DNA from: Sporosarcina sp. NCCP-2716
GTDB taxonomy: Bacteria > Bacillota > Bacilli > Bacillales_A > Planococcaceae
Length of the DNA stretch: 64,000 bases
Assembly (NCBI RefSeq): GCF_023707985.1
Contig: NZ_BRCF01000004.1
Location: 219,892-283,891, forward strand
Direction of reading: 5' to 3'
The position numbers were made by a program, and so were the translations under genes. Of this stretch, positions 9,256 to 19,019 are shown one piece after another; the stretch's first letter is position 1, and the number at the start of each line of letters is the position of its first letter. The notes beneath the pieces were generated by a model. That model did no database searches and was not told the DNA's origin. It saw only the letters and a program-made list of their open reading frames with translations.

Positions 9256-9891
9256 ATGGAAACGGAACGCAAACAAGTCCAGGTACTGCTCAACCAGCAG
9301 CCTATGCAGAAGAATAACAGATTGCGCAAACAGACCCGGAACAGCAATTACATAACGACGGAAGACTGCCATGACGATTACGTCGTCCTCGATTTCGAGA
9401 CGACCGGCATGCGGGCAGGCGCCGACAAGATCATCGGCGTGCTCGCCATCCGTTTCGAAAAGCACGAAGAGATGGACCGGTTCGAGACACTCGTCAACCC
9501 CCACCGCCATATCCCGATGGAAGTGACCCAGCGGACCGGCATCTCGGACAGCGACATCCAAGATGCGCCCGTGATGGAACACGTGATCGAGCCGCTCGTC
9601 CGGTTCATCGGCGACCTGCCGATCATCATCCACGACAGCTCATTCGAGATGGGGTTCCTCGAATCCCTGCACGATTTCTCGGTGATCGACCTGCCGAAAT
9701 ACACCGTCGTCGACACGACCCGGCTCGCGCGAAAAGTCGCAGGCCAGCTGAAACAGCAGAACGAGATGCACAAACTGAAGACGCTGCTCATGGCCAAGCG
9801 CAATTCCCTGAGCGGTCTCACCGACTGCCGTGCCACTGCTGCAATCTACCAGTACTGCTGCGACATGAACGAGCAGCCCGCCCCCCTATGA
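9256..9891 (+). CDS. DnaQ-type exonuclease paralogue with altered active site
   Basis: This 211-residue protein has the DEDD exonuclease fold. Motif ExoI is intact (VVLDFETTG, D46 and E48). ExoII reads IHDSSFEMGFL where the paralogue at 19020 has AHNAAFDMGFL, so the catalytic Asp is Glu. ExoIII reads LSGLTDCRATAAIYQ where the paralogue has HNAIGDCRATAAIYQ, so the conserved His is Leu. Two of the usual catalytic positions are therefore changed, and the protein is probably inactive or a binding-only paralogue. It has the same upstream pattern (GGGTATAC then a CTAG-like stretch and AAGGAAG site) as the intact copy. A terminator follows directly. Confidence 0.85.
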   Translation: METERKQVQVLLNQQPMQKNNRLRKQTRNSNYITTEDCHDDYVVLDFETTGMRAGADKIIGVLAIRFEKHEEMDRFETLVNPHRHIPMEVTQRTGISDSDIQDAPVMEHVIEPLVRFIGDLPIIIHDSSFEMGFLESLHDFSVIDLPKYTVVDTTRLARKVAGQLKQQNEMHKLKTLLMAKRNSLSGLTDCRATAAIYQYCCDMNEQPAPL

Positions 9892-9900
9892 CCCGTGACC

Positions 9901-9927
9901 ACGCTTCCCGGCCGAAGCGTTTTTTTG
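9901..9927 (+). terminator. Terminator after the exonuclease paralogue
   Basis: ACGCTT pairs with AAGCGT around CCCGGCCG and is followed by a run of seven T. Confidence 0.9.
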
Positions 9928-9963
9928 TTGGGTTTTTTCGTGGGGATGAACTGCAGGCGATCG

Positions 9964-10131
9964 GCTGACCGCTCGATTCGGGGCGCTGAGCGATCAATAC
10001 GCACGGCTAAGCGATCAATTCGGGGCGCTAAGCGATCAATTCATGTCGCTGACCGCTCAATTCCGGCCGCTAACCGCTCAATTCCCGTGGCTGACCGATC
10101 AATTCCCCTCGCTGACCGCTCCATTCCCGCC
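9964..10131 (+). repeat. Type A 21-bp repeat array, 8 units
   Basis: There are eight units with an exact 21-base period, starting at 9964, 9985, 10006, 10027, 10048, 10069, 10090 and 10111. The conserved part is GCTAACCGCTCAATTCC-like, with CGCTC alternating with CGATC, followed by 4-5 variable bases. The 21-base period leaves a frame open (7-residue repeats such as ADRSIPA), but there is no ribosome site and the frame is incidental. Unlike the other arrays in the window it is not followed by a CCGCGGC motif or a C element. The 250 bases that follow, up to the protease gene, hold no gene. Confidence 0.9.
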
Positions 10132-10386
10132 ACCAACCAGCCCCGCCAATAGACCCACCATACCTCCGCCCAACCTTTCTCACAACATCCAGCCCTTTCC
10201 ACCCAACCAATAGACTACTTCACATGAGCCAGGAAACCAACCATTGAACGATTTTTCAGAAAAATGGGCAAATCATGAACAAACGGTGTCAGCAAGCCGT
10301 TCTCAAAACTTCCAATCTATGCTATTGTCATTCTGTCACTTAATTTCGTTAAGTCTGACAACTATCATGCATAGGGGGAAGGGAAT

Positions 10387-13300
10387 TTGACCAACAAAAA
10401 GTTCACCAGACGGCTCAGTACGTTTCTCACTCTGATCCTGATACTTTCGCTCGTCCTGCCGTTTGGAGGGACCGCCGACGCGGCATTCCTCAAACAGCCG
10501 TTCAAGCCGAACCCACAGGATGAAAGCGTGCTGCAGCAAAAAGCGGCAATCGCCCAGCAGACCGATCTGCTGAATGGGGAGACCCGCCTGCACAAGGACC
10601 TGAAAGGGCTCTCCGGCAGCCAGAAAGTCCCCGTCATCATTCATCTGTCCGAGAAATCAGTCGGCCTCGAACAGGGGATCCAGAAACTGAACGGCAAGAA
10701 GATGACCCAGGCGCAAAAGAACGCAAAGCGGGATAAAATCCGCACCCAGCAGATCAACGCAAAAAAACAGATGGCGGTCAAGAACGTCAAGTTCGACCAG
10801 ACCTTCTCGTTTGACACAGTCCTCAACGGTTTCTCCGGAACCGTGCAAGCTAACGACCTCGAAAAACTTCTGGCGATCGACGGAGTCAAATACGTCGAAC
10901 CCGACACGATCATGTATGCACTGGAAGACCTCGAGAAGGTCGACCCGGGTGCAGACGCTCAGATGGACACAAGCATCCCATTCCTCGGCATCGACAAACT
11001 GTGGGCGGAAGGCTATGAAGGACAAGGCGTCAAAGTCGCTGTCCTCGACACAGGAATCGACGCCTCCCACCCGGATCTGCAAGCTGTCTACAAAGGCGGC
11101 AAGAACTTCGTGCCGCACACGGACGGTGACTATGCACGTCCGCGCGCTGACGACGACGGATCGGAAACATCACCGCTCGACCGTCCGGCGAACAAGCCTG
11201 AGTTCAACGACAAAGGCAGCGCATTCTACACATCGCACGGCACACACGTAGCCGGGACGATCGCAGCACAAGGCAACAACAAATTCGGCATCAAAGGCAT
11301 CGCGCCGAAAGTCGACCTCTACTCGTATCGCGTCCTCGGCGCATACGGCAGCGGGGCAACCGCCGGCATCATCAAGGCGATCGACACAGCCGTAATCGAA
11401 GGCATGGACGTCATCAACCTGTCCCTCGGCGGCGGAGCGAACTCCGAAACGGACGGTGCCTCATTCGCCATCAACAACGCGATGCTCGCTGGCACGATCT
11501 CCGTCATCGCCACCGGCAACTCCGGTCCGAAACGCGGCACGATGGGAACTCCGGCGACTTCACGTCTCGGCATCGGTGTCGGCAACACGACAAACCCTGA
11601 GACACACCACCAGGCCAACGTCAGCATCACAGCAGGCGACTTTACGTACAGCAAAGTGAACGACCTGATGGCGACGACGTTCGGCAAGGACGTCAAACAG
11701 CAGCTTTCCGGCAGCTATGACCTCGTTGCAGTCCCTGGCGTCGGTGCTGAAAAAGACTACGCCGGCCTTGACGTCAAAGGCAAGATCGCTCTCGTGTCAC
11801 GCGGGGAGATCGCATTTGTCGATAAAATCGAAGCAGCGAAGAAGAACGGCGCTGCCGGCGTCATCATCCACAACTTCGCGGGCGGTACGAACGCACCGGG
11901 CAAATCACAGACTTTCCTCGGTGACGCATTCGAATTCCTCCCGACATTCGACATGTCCGTCACGGACGGCGAAGCGATCCGTGCAGCACTTGCGAAAGCA
12001 CCAGGAACCATTTCATTCGACCAATTCACGAACACGAAAACAACGGGAGATGACGTCAATGACTCGAGTTCACGCGGCCCGTCCACACCGAACTACGACA
12101 TCAAGCCTGACGTCACAGCACCCGGCACGAACATCATGTCCACTATCCCGGAATACGGCAAGGACTTCCCGGATGCGGACTACAGCGAAGCCTACTCACG
12201 CAAAACAGGCACATCCATGGCTACACCGCACGTCGCTGGAATCGCAGCACTCGTGAAACAGGCGAACCCTGATTGGAACGCATTCGACGTAAAAGTCGCG
12301 CTGTCCAACACGGCAACCCTCCTCGACACGCAGAAATACGACGTCTTCTCACAAGGCGCGGGCCGCGTGGAAGCGTACAAAGCAGCACACGCCGATGTCC
12401 TCGCATACGGCATCGACACGGCGAACAACGACGGAACGACCGTCGAGAACCTGAAAGGGACCGTCACATTCGGTCCGCAGAAACTCGACAAGGACATCAC
12501 CGTCACCAAGCAGATCAAAGTCAAGGACCTGAAAGGAAAAGGCGGCGACTACACCGTATCCGTCGACACAACGAAAGGTTTCGGCGATGCGAAAGTCACC
12601 GTCGACAAGACAGCGTTCACGCTGAACGGCGAACAGCTGCTCAACGTCACACTGACCGCATCCAAAGCAGCAACGAAAGCCGGCGATGAAATCCTCGGCT
12701 ACATCCACATCACGGGCAGCGGCCAGGATCTGTCCCTGCCATTCGCAGCTGACTTCGGCGGAGCAGACGCAGTGCAGGTGAAAGACCTGAGCCTCACAGC
12801 AAAAGACGTGAACTTCACAGGTACAGGCGGAGCGAAGGATACGACCTTCTCGTTCACGATCACAGGCGACGTCAAAAACCAGATGGTCGAACTGTGGGAT
12901 ATCATGAACCCGACAGGCGGCGAGTACAAAGACGGCTACATCGGCTACGTCTATGCGGGTGAGACTCTCGGCGCAGGATCTTACAACCTGCAGATCCGCG
13001 GCACGTACACGAACTGGACAACGAAGTCACCGGGTCAGATCCCGGACGGCCTCTACACAGTCGACTTCTCGGCGATCCCGCAATCCGGCAACCCGGAATC
13101 GATCGGCAATTATGCAGGACCGATTGTCGTCAAATCAGCTGCCGGCACGATCGAAGGATCGGTTGAAAACGGCAAAGCGACAGGGAAAGTCATCGACAAA
13201 TACGTCGACTACCAGAAAGAACTTGTGAAATACGGAATGGGCTACGACCTCAACACGAAACTGTCCGCGTCGTATGACGTTACACAGGACGGGAAAGTAG

Positions 13301-15354
13301 TAAATACAGGGAAAGTCCAGCTCACACAGGAAGGTTCATTCACATTCGACCTCCCGAACTTCGACAAAACGAAACAGAGTGTGACTGTACGCTACCAGGA
13401 TGCAGCAGGCAACAAAGCATCCGAAGAAATCTACAAAGCAGTCGCTGCACCGGACACAGTGTCCATCTCGATCGACAAATCGTCGCTCGACCTGAAAGCG
13501 GGCGACACAGCGCAGCTGCTCATCACGGAAACGACGACAAAGCCGGACGGCACGTCGACGGACCGCGACATCACAGCTGAAGCGGCATTCACGTCAAGCA
13601 ACCCGGCAGTCGCAACAGTCGCTGGCGGAAAAGTGACAGCAGTCGCAGCCGGCAAGGCGGACATCACCGTCACTTACAACGACTTCAGCCAGACAATCCC
13701 GGTCACCGTAACGGAAAAAGCACCGGTCCAGGATGAAGTCACGTACGCCGTCAACAAGAAGAACCTGTCCCTCGGCGTCGGCCAGCAGGAACAGCTCATC
13801 ATCACCGAAACAACGGTGAAAGCGGACGGCACGACGGTCAACAAAGACGTCACACCGAGCGTCAAATTCAACGTCGTCGACAACTCGGTCGCGACCGTCT
13901 CACAAGGTCTCGTGACGGCACACAAAGCGGGCAAGACACAAGTCCGCGTCATGATCCCGGGCCAGGACACACGCTTCGTCTACCTCGAAGTGAGCGACCT
14001 GCCACAAGATACAATCACGTATTCGGTCGATAAAACAGCACTCAAACTCGGCGTCGGCCAGCAGGAGCAGCTGACAGTCAAGAAGACAACTGTGAAGCCG
14101 GACGGTACAGTCATCGATCAGGACTTCACACCGTCGACGAAATTCAACGTCGTCAACAACACGATCGCAACTGTCCAGAAAGGACTCGTTTCTGCGCACA
14201 AAGCAGGCAAGACACAAGTCCGCGTCATGATCCCTGGGGAAGACACGATCTTCGTTTATCTCGAAGTCGTCACGCCTCCGCAGAATATCGTGACATACGC
14301 ACTGAACCAGACAGACGTCAAACTGCAGGTAAACGGACAGAAACAGCTGAAAGTTACAGAAAAAACGGTCACGCCTGACGGCAAAACGACCGAGCGCGAC
14401 GCGACCTTCGATACGAAGTTCAGCGTCGTCAACAACAAGATCGCAACGGTCAACAAAGGCTTGCTCACTGCGCACGCAGCAGGCAAGACACAAGTGAAAG
14501 TGAGCCTGCCGAACGGCGAAACGACACTCGTCTACCTGACTGTCAAAGGCGAACCAGCTCCGATCGTCACGTATGCACTGGATAAAGACAGCGTGTCCCT
14601 GAAAGAAGGGGACACAGCATCTGTCCAGCTGATCGAAACGACGACAAAAGCAGACGGCACGTCCACGACGAAAAACGTTACGGCTGACGCATCGTACCAG
14701 TCGAACAACCCGAGCGTCGCAAAAGTGTACAAAGGCACGATCACGGCAATCGGCGCAGGTGACGCGGAAATCACCGTAACACTCGGCGGCTTCACTGCGA
14801 CAGTTACGATCCACGTCGAAAAGCCCGCTCCGAAATCGACTGTCGTCACGAACGACATGATCGCAGGCGCGCTGGCGGATAAAAAAGCGAAAGAGATCGT
14901 CATCGATGTACCGGCAGCTGCCGATGCGTCCGACTTCGAACTCGGCGCTGACGTGCTGAAGGCGATCGAAAAGTCGAAGAAAGCGCTCGTCTTCCAATCA
15001 GCGGACGCCGCCTTCACTTTCGATAAAAACGTAGTCGAAGTGCTCCGCAAGCGCACGAACGACAGCGCCGTGATCACGCTCGGCAAATCGTCTTCTGAGA
15101 AAGTAGCAGGCGCGATGAGCGACGTGTTCTCGATCGACATCACACAAGGCACAGCAGCGAGCAAAACAGCCATCACGAAATTCGGCGAAAGCATCGCCGT
15201 CAGCCTCTTCGTCGATGAAAACGCTGATCCGAAATGGAAAAAAGGATCCGTCCTGAACCTCGACACGAACAAAGCCGCCAAGTACAAAGTGAAAAAAGGC
15301 GAAGCCCAGTTCGACATCGAAGCACCAGGCAGCTACGTATTGCTGGATAAATAA
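10387..15354 (+). CDS. Large secreted S8 (subtilisin-like) protease with Ig-like repeats
   Basis: The product has 1655 residues and starts at TTG, 6 bases after AGGGGGAAGGG. It has a signal peptide (about 1-33, ending FGGTADA), an inhibitor I9-type propeptide (about 70-175), and a peptidase S8 domain with catalytic D221 (VLDTGID), H284 (SHGTHVAGT) and S610 (GTSMATPHV). A PA insertion (about 430-530) sits in the catalytic domain. A Fn3-like region follows (about 690-1020), then five Ig-like Big_2 domains (about 1030-1480) and a unique C-terminal domain. No SLH or LPXTG motif is present, so anchoring is unclear. It would degrade extracellular protein. A strong terminator follows. Confidence 0.93.
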   Translation: MTNKKFTRRLSTFLTLILILSLVLPFGGTADAAFLKQPFKPNPQDESVLQQKAAIAQQTDLLNGETRLHKDLKGLSGSQKVPVIIHLSEKSVGLEQGIQKLNGKKMTQAQKNAKRDKIRTQQINAKKQMAVKNVKFDQTFSFDTVLNGFSGTVQANDLEKLLAIDGVKYVEPDTIMYALEDLEKVDPGADAQMDTSIPFLGIDKLWAEGYEGQGVKVAVLDTGIDASHPDLQAVYKGGKNFVPHTDGDYARPRADDDGSETSPLDRPANKPEFNDKGSAFYTSHGTHVAGTIAAQGNNKFGIKGIAPKVDLYSYRVLGAYGSGATAGIIKAIDTAVIEGMDVINLSLGGGANSETDGASFAINNAMLAGTISVIATGNSGPKRGTMGTPATSRLGIGVGNTTNPETHHQANVSITAGDFTYSKVNDLMATTFGKDVKQQLSGSYDLVAVPGVGAEKDYAGLDVKGKIALVSRGEIAFVDKIEAAKKNGAAGVIIHNFAGGTNAPGKSQTFLGDAFEFLPTFDMSVTDGEAIRAALAKAPGTISFDQFTNTKTTGDDVNDSSSRGPSTPNYDIKPDVTAPGTNIMSTIPEYGKDFPDADYSEAYSRKTGTSMATPHVAGIAALVKQANPDWNAFDVKVALSNTATLLDTQKYDVFSQGAGRVEAYKAAHADVLAYGIDTANNDGTTVENLKGTVTFGPQKLDKDITVTKQIKVKDLKGKGGDYTVSVDTTKGFGDAKVTVDKTAFTLNGEQLLNVTLTASKAATKAGDEILGYIHITGSGQDLSLPFAADFGGADAVQVKDLSLTAKDVNFTGTGGAKDTTFSFTITGDVKNQMVELWDIMNPTGGEYKDGYIGYVYAGETLGAGSYNLQIRGTYTNWTTKSPGQIPDGLYTVDFSAIPQSGNPESIGNYAGPIVVKSAAGTIEGSVENGKATGKVIDKYVDYQKELVKYGMGYDLNTKLSASYDVTQDGKVVNTGKVQLTQEGSFTFDLPNFDKTKQSVTVRYQDAAGNKASEEIYKAVAAPDTVSISIDKSSLDLKAGDTAQLLITETTTKPDGTSTDRDITAEAAFTSSNPAVATVAGGKVTAVAAGKADITVTYNDFSQTIPVTVTEKAPVQDEVTYAVNKKNLSLGVGQQEQLIITETTVKADGTTVNKDVTPSVKFNVVDNSVATVSQGLVTAHKAGKTQVRVMIPGQDTRFVYLEVSDLPQDTITYSVDKTALKLGVGQQEQLTVKKTTVKPDGTVIDQDFTPSTKFNVVNNTIATVQKGLVSAHKAGKTQVRVMIPGEDTIFVYLEVVTPPQNIVTYALNQTDVKLQVNGQKQLKVTEKTVTPDGKTTERDATFDTKFSVVNNKIATVNKGLLTAHAAGKTQVKVSLPNGETTLVYLTVKGEPAPIVTYALDKDSVSLKEGDTASVQLIETTTKADGTSTTKNVTADASYQSNNPSVAKVYKGTITAIGAGDAEITVTLGGFTATVTIHVEKPAPKSTVVTNDMIAGALADKKAKEIVIDVPAAADASDFELGADVLKAIEKSKKALVFQSADAAFTFDKNVVEVLRKRTNDSAVITLGKSSSEKVAGAMSDVFSIDITQGTAASKTAITKFGESIAVSLFVDENADPKWKKGSVLNLDTNKAAKYKVKKGEAQFDIEAPGSYVLLDK

Positions 15355-15362
15355 CCAACACG

Positions 15363-15391
15363 AAAAAGGGTGCCCGCGGGCACCCTTTTTT
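15363..15391 (+). terminator. Terminator after the large S8 protease
   Basis: AAAAAGGGTGCCCG pairs with CGGGCACCCTTTTT in a perfect stem with a minimal loop. It lies immediately before the A array. Confidence 0.93.
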
Positions 15392-15414
15392 GCGTGCGGC
15401 GGGGCGGGGGCTCG

Positions 15415-15850
15415 GCTGACCGCTCGATTATCACCGCTAACCGATCAATACCCGCGGCGAACCGCTCGATTGCCACCGCTAACCGATCAATACCCGCGGC
15501 TGACCGCTCGATTGCCACTGCTAACCGATCAATACTCGCGGCTGACCGCTCGATTCCGCGGCAAGCCACCCCCGTCCTCCCCGACAAATTGCTCGCGACC
15601 ATTCCTATTTTCCACCAGTTCAAGGGACTGAATGGTGGGCTCCGCGCTGCTCCGCCTTTTCTGTTCGTGTCTTCGCGGCATTAATACCATTCACTGAACC
15701 CGGCTCATCGAAACGCTCAAGTTGGAGGCACAACCGCTCAAGCAACCGGAGAAGCGCTCAAGCATGAGCTCGAAACGCTCAAGGCATGCACTCAAACGCT
15801 CAAGCAAACGCACAAACGCTCATGCAAGTGCTACAACCGCTCAAGCCCAC
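15415..15850 (+). repeat. Composite repeat: A array, C element, B array
   Basis: The A array spans 15415-15561, with seven exact 21-base units alternating CGCTCGATT and CGATCAATA. A CCGCGGC motif ends it. The C element spans 15591-15668, from GCTCGCGACCATTC to GCTCCGCCTTTTCTGTT. The B array spans 15715-15850, with units of GCTCAAG at 15715, 15736, 15756, 15777, 15798, 15818 (GCTCATG) and 15839, spaced 20 or 21 bases. The whole 15.39-15.91 kb gap contains no gene. The order A, C, B is the commonest in the window. Confidence 0.9.
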
Positions 15851-15918
15851 GACCACAACATCTCCAATAAATCACCCACCAGTTGACCCCCAACTCACCA
15901 AAGTCAACTATCACTCTA

Positions 15919-15946
15919 TTGAATCACCCGCTGATTGACATATACT
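15919..15946 (+). promoter_or_regulatory. Promoter of the XRE-ABC operon
   Basis: TTGAAT (15919-15924) and TATACT (15941-15946) are separated by 16 bases, close to the sigma-A consensus, and lie 34 bases upstream of the ATG at 15980. Confidence 0.6.
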
Positions 15947-15979
15947 TAACCTAACACCACAAACGAAGGAGGGGACAGC

Positions 15980-17080
15980 ATGCTGCAGATCGGTTCCATC
16001 ATCCACCGCGAACGCCAGCACCGCCAGATTACGCAGGAAACACTCGCCGCCCATTGCCAAGTATCAAAGGCGTCCGTGTCCAAATGGGAGAAAGGGCAGA
16101 GCTACCCGGACATCACGCTGCTGCCGAAAATCGCCGCCTATTTCGACCTCACCGTCGACGAACTGCTCGGCTATGAGCAGACACTCTCGAAACAGCAGAT
16201 CCGCACACTGTACATGGACTACTCGAAACGGTTCGCGCACGAGCCGTTCGACGATGTCTACCCGGACGTCCTCGACGACGTCCGGCACGGCTACCGCGAT
16301 GCCGGGCTGCTGCTGCAGATGAGCGTCCTCATGCTGAACCACTGTGTCCTCGCACCCGAGCCGCCGTCCGTCCTGGCTGCGGCAGGCCGCTGGCTCGAGC
16401 GCATCCGCACATTGTCCGACGACGTCTGGGTGCTCCGCCAGGTCAACTCGCTCCAGGCGACGATCGCTTCGATGCAAGGTGATCCGGAAACGACACTCCG
16501 TCTGCTCGACGGCGTCATCCGGCCGAGCATCGGCGACGAGGCGCTGCTGTCGACCGCCTACGAACAGCTCGGGCGGACGGACGACGCGAAGCGCACGATC
16601 CAGGTCGCGATGTACCAGAACCTCCTGCAGCTTGTCGGCGCCGCGCCGCATTACCTGCGCCTGGCCGCGGACGACCGCGGGGCATCCGCTGAAACGCTCC
16701 GGCGCACCGACGGCATCATCGATCTGTACGAACTGGAACAGCTCCACCCGAACGTCTGCCTGCTGTACTACATCGGCACCGCCCAGGCAGCCGCCGCCCA
16801 GGAAAACCGCGCGCAGCTGTACGCGTATTTATCCAAATATGTCCGGGTTTCAACGAAGTACCTGTTCCCGGTCGACTTGCACGGCGACCGCTACTTCGAC
16901 CGGCTCGACGGCTGGATGGAAGAACTCGACCTCGGCACGAGCGCCTTGCGCAGCGACCGGCTCGTCAAACAGTCGGTCTTCGATGTCCTCGACGCACCGT
17001 ATTTCACGCCGTACCAGGGCGACCAGGAAATGAAAGACTTAAAAGCCGAACTCCGCTTCGGACTGGAGGGAATCCAATGA
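15980..17080 (+). CDS. XRE-family regulator with TPR-like C-terminus
   Basis: This 366-residue protein has an N-terminal helix-turn-helix at about residues 5-60 (ETLAAHCQVSKASVSKWEKG). The remaining 300 residues are helical and TPR-like, a layout common to regulators that sense a ligand or peptide. ATG follows AAGGAGGGG. Its stop overlaps the next gene by ATGA, so it is the first gene of a four-gene operon with a PLDc_N protein and an ABC exporter. In Bacillus subtilis the related yxlEFG genes follow sigY; here an XRE protein takes that place. It probably controls its own operon. Confidence 0.88.
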   Translation: MLQIGSIIHRERQHRQITQETLAAHCQVSKASVSKWEKGQSYPDITLLPKIAAYFDLTVDELLGYEQTLSKQQIRTLYMDYSKRFAHEPFDDVYPDVLDDVRHGYRDAGLLLQMSVLMLNHCVLAPEPPSVLAAAGRWLERIRTLSDDVWVLRQVNSLQATIASMQGDPETTLRLLDGVIRPSIGDEALLSTAYEQLGRTDDAKRTIQVAMYQNLLQLVGAAPHYLRLAADDRGASAETLRRTDGIIDLYELEQLHPNVCLLYYIGTAQAAAAQENRAQLYAYLSKYVRVSTKYLFPVDLHGDRYFDRLDGWMEELDLGTSALRSDRLVKQSVFDVLDAPYFTPYQGDQEMKDLKAELRFGLEGIQ

Positions 17081-17298
17081 ACAATGATATCGACATGCTC
17101 ATCGAATACTTGCCGTTCCTCGTGCCGCTCATCGTCCTGCAAGTCGGCCTCGCAATCTTTTCGGCGATCCACGTCATCCGCCACCCGCACTACCGCTTCG
17201 GCAATCAAATCATGTGGCTGCTGATCGTCGTCTTCATCCAATTCCTCGGCCCGCTTGCCTATTTCACCATAGGAAGGGGGGACCGGCATGATCATTGA
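17077..17298 (+). CDS. yxlE: PLDc_N membrane protein (YxlE-like)
   Basis: This 73-residue protein has two hydrophobic helices (about 11-33 and 45-66), ending with the FTIGR motif that marks the PLDc_N family. It overlaps the gene before it by 4 bases and the ATPase gene after it by 11 bases. In Bacillus subtilis YxlE and its partners act as negative regulators of SigY; the homologue here probably works with the ABC transporter or with the XRE protein. The exact function is not known. Confidence 0.85.
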   Translation: MNNDIDMLIEYLPFLVPLIVLQVGLAIFSAIHVIRHPHYRFGNQIMWLLIVVFIQFLGPLAYFTIGRGDRHDH

Positions 17299-18187
17299 AG
17301 TGAAGAACGTCACCAAACGGTTCGGTGCCAATGAAGTGCTGAAAGGCATCGACCTAGCGATACCGGAGCGCACGATCTGCGGTTTCGTCGGTGCGAACGG
17401 CGCCGGCAAGACGACGCTCATGCACTGCATGCTCGGGCTCATCCCGGTCACGACCGGCACGATCACGATCGCAGGCACGCCCGTCACATTCGGCCAGACC
17501 GCCTCGAACGAGCACGTCGGCTACCTGCCTGACGTCCCGGAATTCTACCCGTTCTACAGCGCACGAGACTACCTGGACCTGTGCGCCGTCATCACGAAAC
17601 TGCCAAAATCGGAAAGCAGCACCCGCATCGCCGAGCTGCTCGACCTCGTCGGCTTAAGCGGCAACAAACGAGTGATCAGCACCTACTCCCGCGGCATGAA
17701 ACAGCGGCTCGGCATTGCGCAGGCACTGCTCAACCGGCCGAAACTGCTCATCTGCGACGAACCGACTTCCGCCCTGGACCCCGCCGGCCGCGCGCAGATC
17801 CTGTCGATTCTGCAGGAAGCGAAGAAGGAGACCGCCGTATTCTTTTCGACGCATATTCTATCCGACGCGGAACAGATCTGCGACCGCATCGCCATGCTGC
17901 ACGAAGGCCGGCTCATCTTTAACGACGACCTGCACCGTCTCGACGAGCAGACTTCCGGTGAATTCGCCTTCACATTCGCGCATCATACTATAGAAGAAAC
18001 ACGCGCACGGCTCGCCGATTACCCGGCCGAACTGCGCATCGATCACGGCGCCCTCATCGCAAGACTTCCTGGTGATGAAGCCCGGCTTTCATTCGCAAAA
18101 GAGCTCGCAAACCGCGGTCTGGTCATCGAAACGATGCAGCCGCACAAGAAGCCTCTCGAAGACGTCGTCATGGAGGTGCTCCGATGA
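17288..18187 (+). CDS. yxlF: ABC transporter ATP-binding protein (YxlF-like)
   Basis: This 299-residue ABC ATPase has Walker A GANGAGKTT at residues 35-43, signature SRGMKQ near 134-139, Walker B LLICDEP near 153-159, and the switch His in FFSTHIL. It would energise the permease encoded next. The start lies inside the end of the PLDc_N gene with a GGAAGGGGGGA ribosome site. The C-terminal 90 residues are typical of antibiotic or peptide exporters of the YxlF/BcrA type. The substrate is unknown. Confidence 0.93.
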   Translation: MIIEVKNVTKRFGANEVLKGIDLAIPERTICGFVGANGAGKTTLMHCMLGLIPVTTGTITIAGTPVTFGQTASNEHVGYLPDVPEFYPFYSARDYLDLCAVITKLPKSESSTRIAELLDLVGLSGNKRVISTYSRGMKQRLGIAQALLNRPKLLICDEPTSALDPAGRAQILSILQEAKKETAVFFSTHILSDAEQICDRIAMLHEGRLIFNDDLHRLDEQTSGEFAFTFAHHTIEETRARLADYPAELRIDHGALIARLPGDEARLSFAKELANRGLVIETMQPHKKPLEDVVMEVLR

Positions 18188-18948
18188 ATCCCTGGATCGG
18201 TTTCCTGAAAAAAGAATGGACGGAGAGCGTCAAATCGTACAAACTGCTGCTCGTCGCGGTCATCTTCTCGATCCTCGGCGTCCTGAACCCGTTCACCGCC
18301 AAGATCACGCCCGCACTCATGGAGAACTTCATGCCGGAAGGGACGGTCGTCAACATCCCTGAGCCGACCGCGCTCGATTCGTGGCTCCAGTTCTACAGCA
18401 ACGTCCCGCAGATGGGCCTCGTCGTGTTCATCCTGCTGTTCTCGACGCTGATGTCGAAGGAACTCGACCGCGGCACACTCGTCATCCTGCTGACGAAAGG
18501 CTTGCGCCGCAGCACCGTCGTCACGACCAAATGGGTCATCGGCGCCGCCTACTGGACGCTCGCATTCCTGCTCGCCTTCAGCATCACGTACGCCTACACC
18601 GCCTGGTATTGGGATCAATCTATTCTGCATCATCTGGCGTTCGCCGTCAGCTGCGTCTATCTCTTCGGCTTGCTCATGTTCACACTCACGCTGTGGGGGA
18701 ACACCGTCTTCGCGACAGGCTACGGCGGCCTGCTCGCCGCTGTGCTCGCCGTCATCGCGCTCTTCATCGCCGCGCTGTTCCCGGGGACCGACGCCTGGAA
18801 CCCGATCGGACTGCTGACGTCGTCACCCGGCCTGCTCACCGGCGACGCACCCTTGAGTGATTTCACCGGCCCGCTGCTCGTCTCAATCGGCGCAATCGCC
18901 GTTCTGCTCGGGGCGACCGTATTTCATTTCAATAAAAAAGTATTGTAG
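18184..18948 (+). CDS. yxlG: ABC-2 type permease (YxlG-like)
   Basis: This 254-residue protein has about six membrane helices and the ABC-2 pattern: an N-terminal cytoplasmic start (MNPWIGFLKKEW), an extracellular loop after helix 1, and KELDRGTL before the second group of helices. The start overlaps the ATPase stop by ATGA. Together with the ATPase it would form an exporter. No separate terminator is seen in the 70 bases before the next gene. Confidence 0.9.
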   Translation: MNPWIGFLKKEWTESVKSYKLLLVAVIFSILGVLNPFTAKITPALMENFMPEGTVVNIPEPTALDSWLQFYSNVPQMGLVVFILLFSTLMSKELDRGTLVILLTKGLRRSTVVTTKWVIGAAYWTLAFLLAFSITYAYTAWYWDQSILHHLAFAVSCVYLFGLLMFTLTLWGNTVFATGYGGLLAAVLAVIALFIAALFPGTDAWNPIGLLTSSPGLLTGDAPLSDFTGPLLVSIGAIAVLLGATVFHFNKKVL

Positions 18949-19019
18949 ACCCGAAATGAGCGTGACACGGCGTTTCAAGGGTATACTAGGGGAGACTACG
19001 AGAGAAGGAGAGCTGCCCC

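Noticed and set aside
9895..10152. 85-residue ORF with ADRSIPA heptad repeats inside the A array
   Set aside because: The 21-base period keeps a frame open and gives an artificial 7-residue repeat. There is no ribosome site, and similar frames appear in more than one reading frame in other arrays.
13900..15317. Minus-strand ORFs opposite the large S8 protease
   Set aside because: They are Val/Asp/Arg- or Ser/Val-rich antisense frames created by the repeated Ig-like modules.
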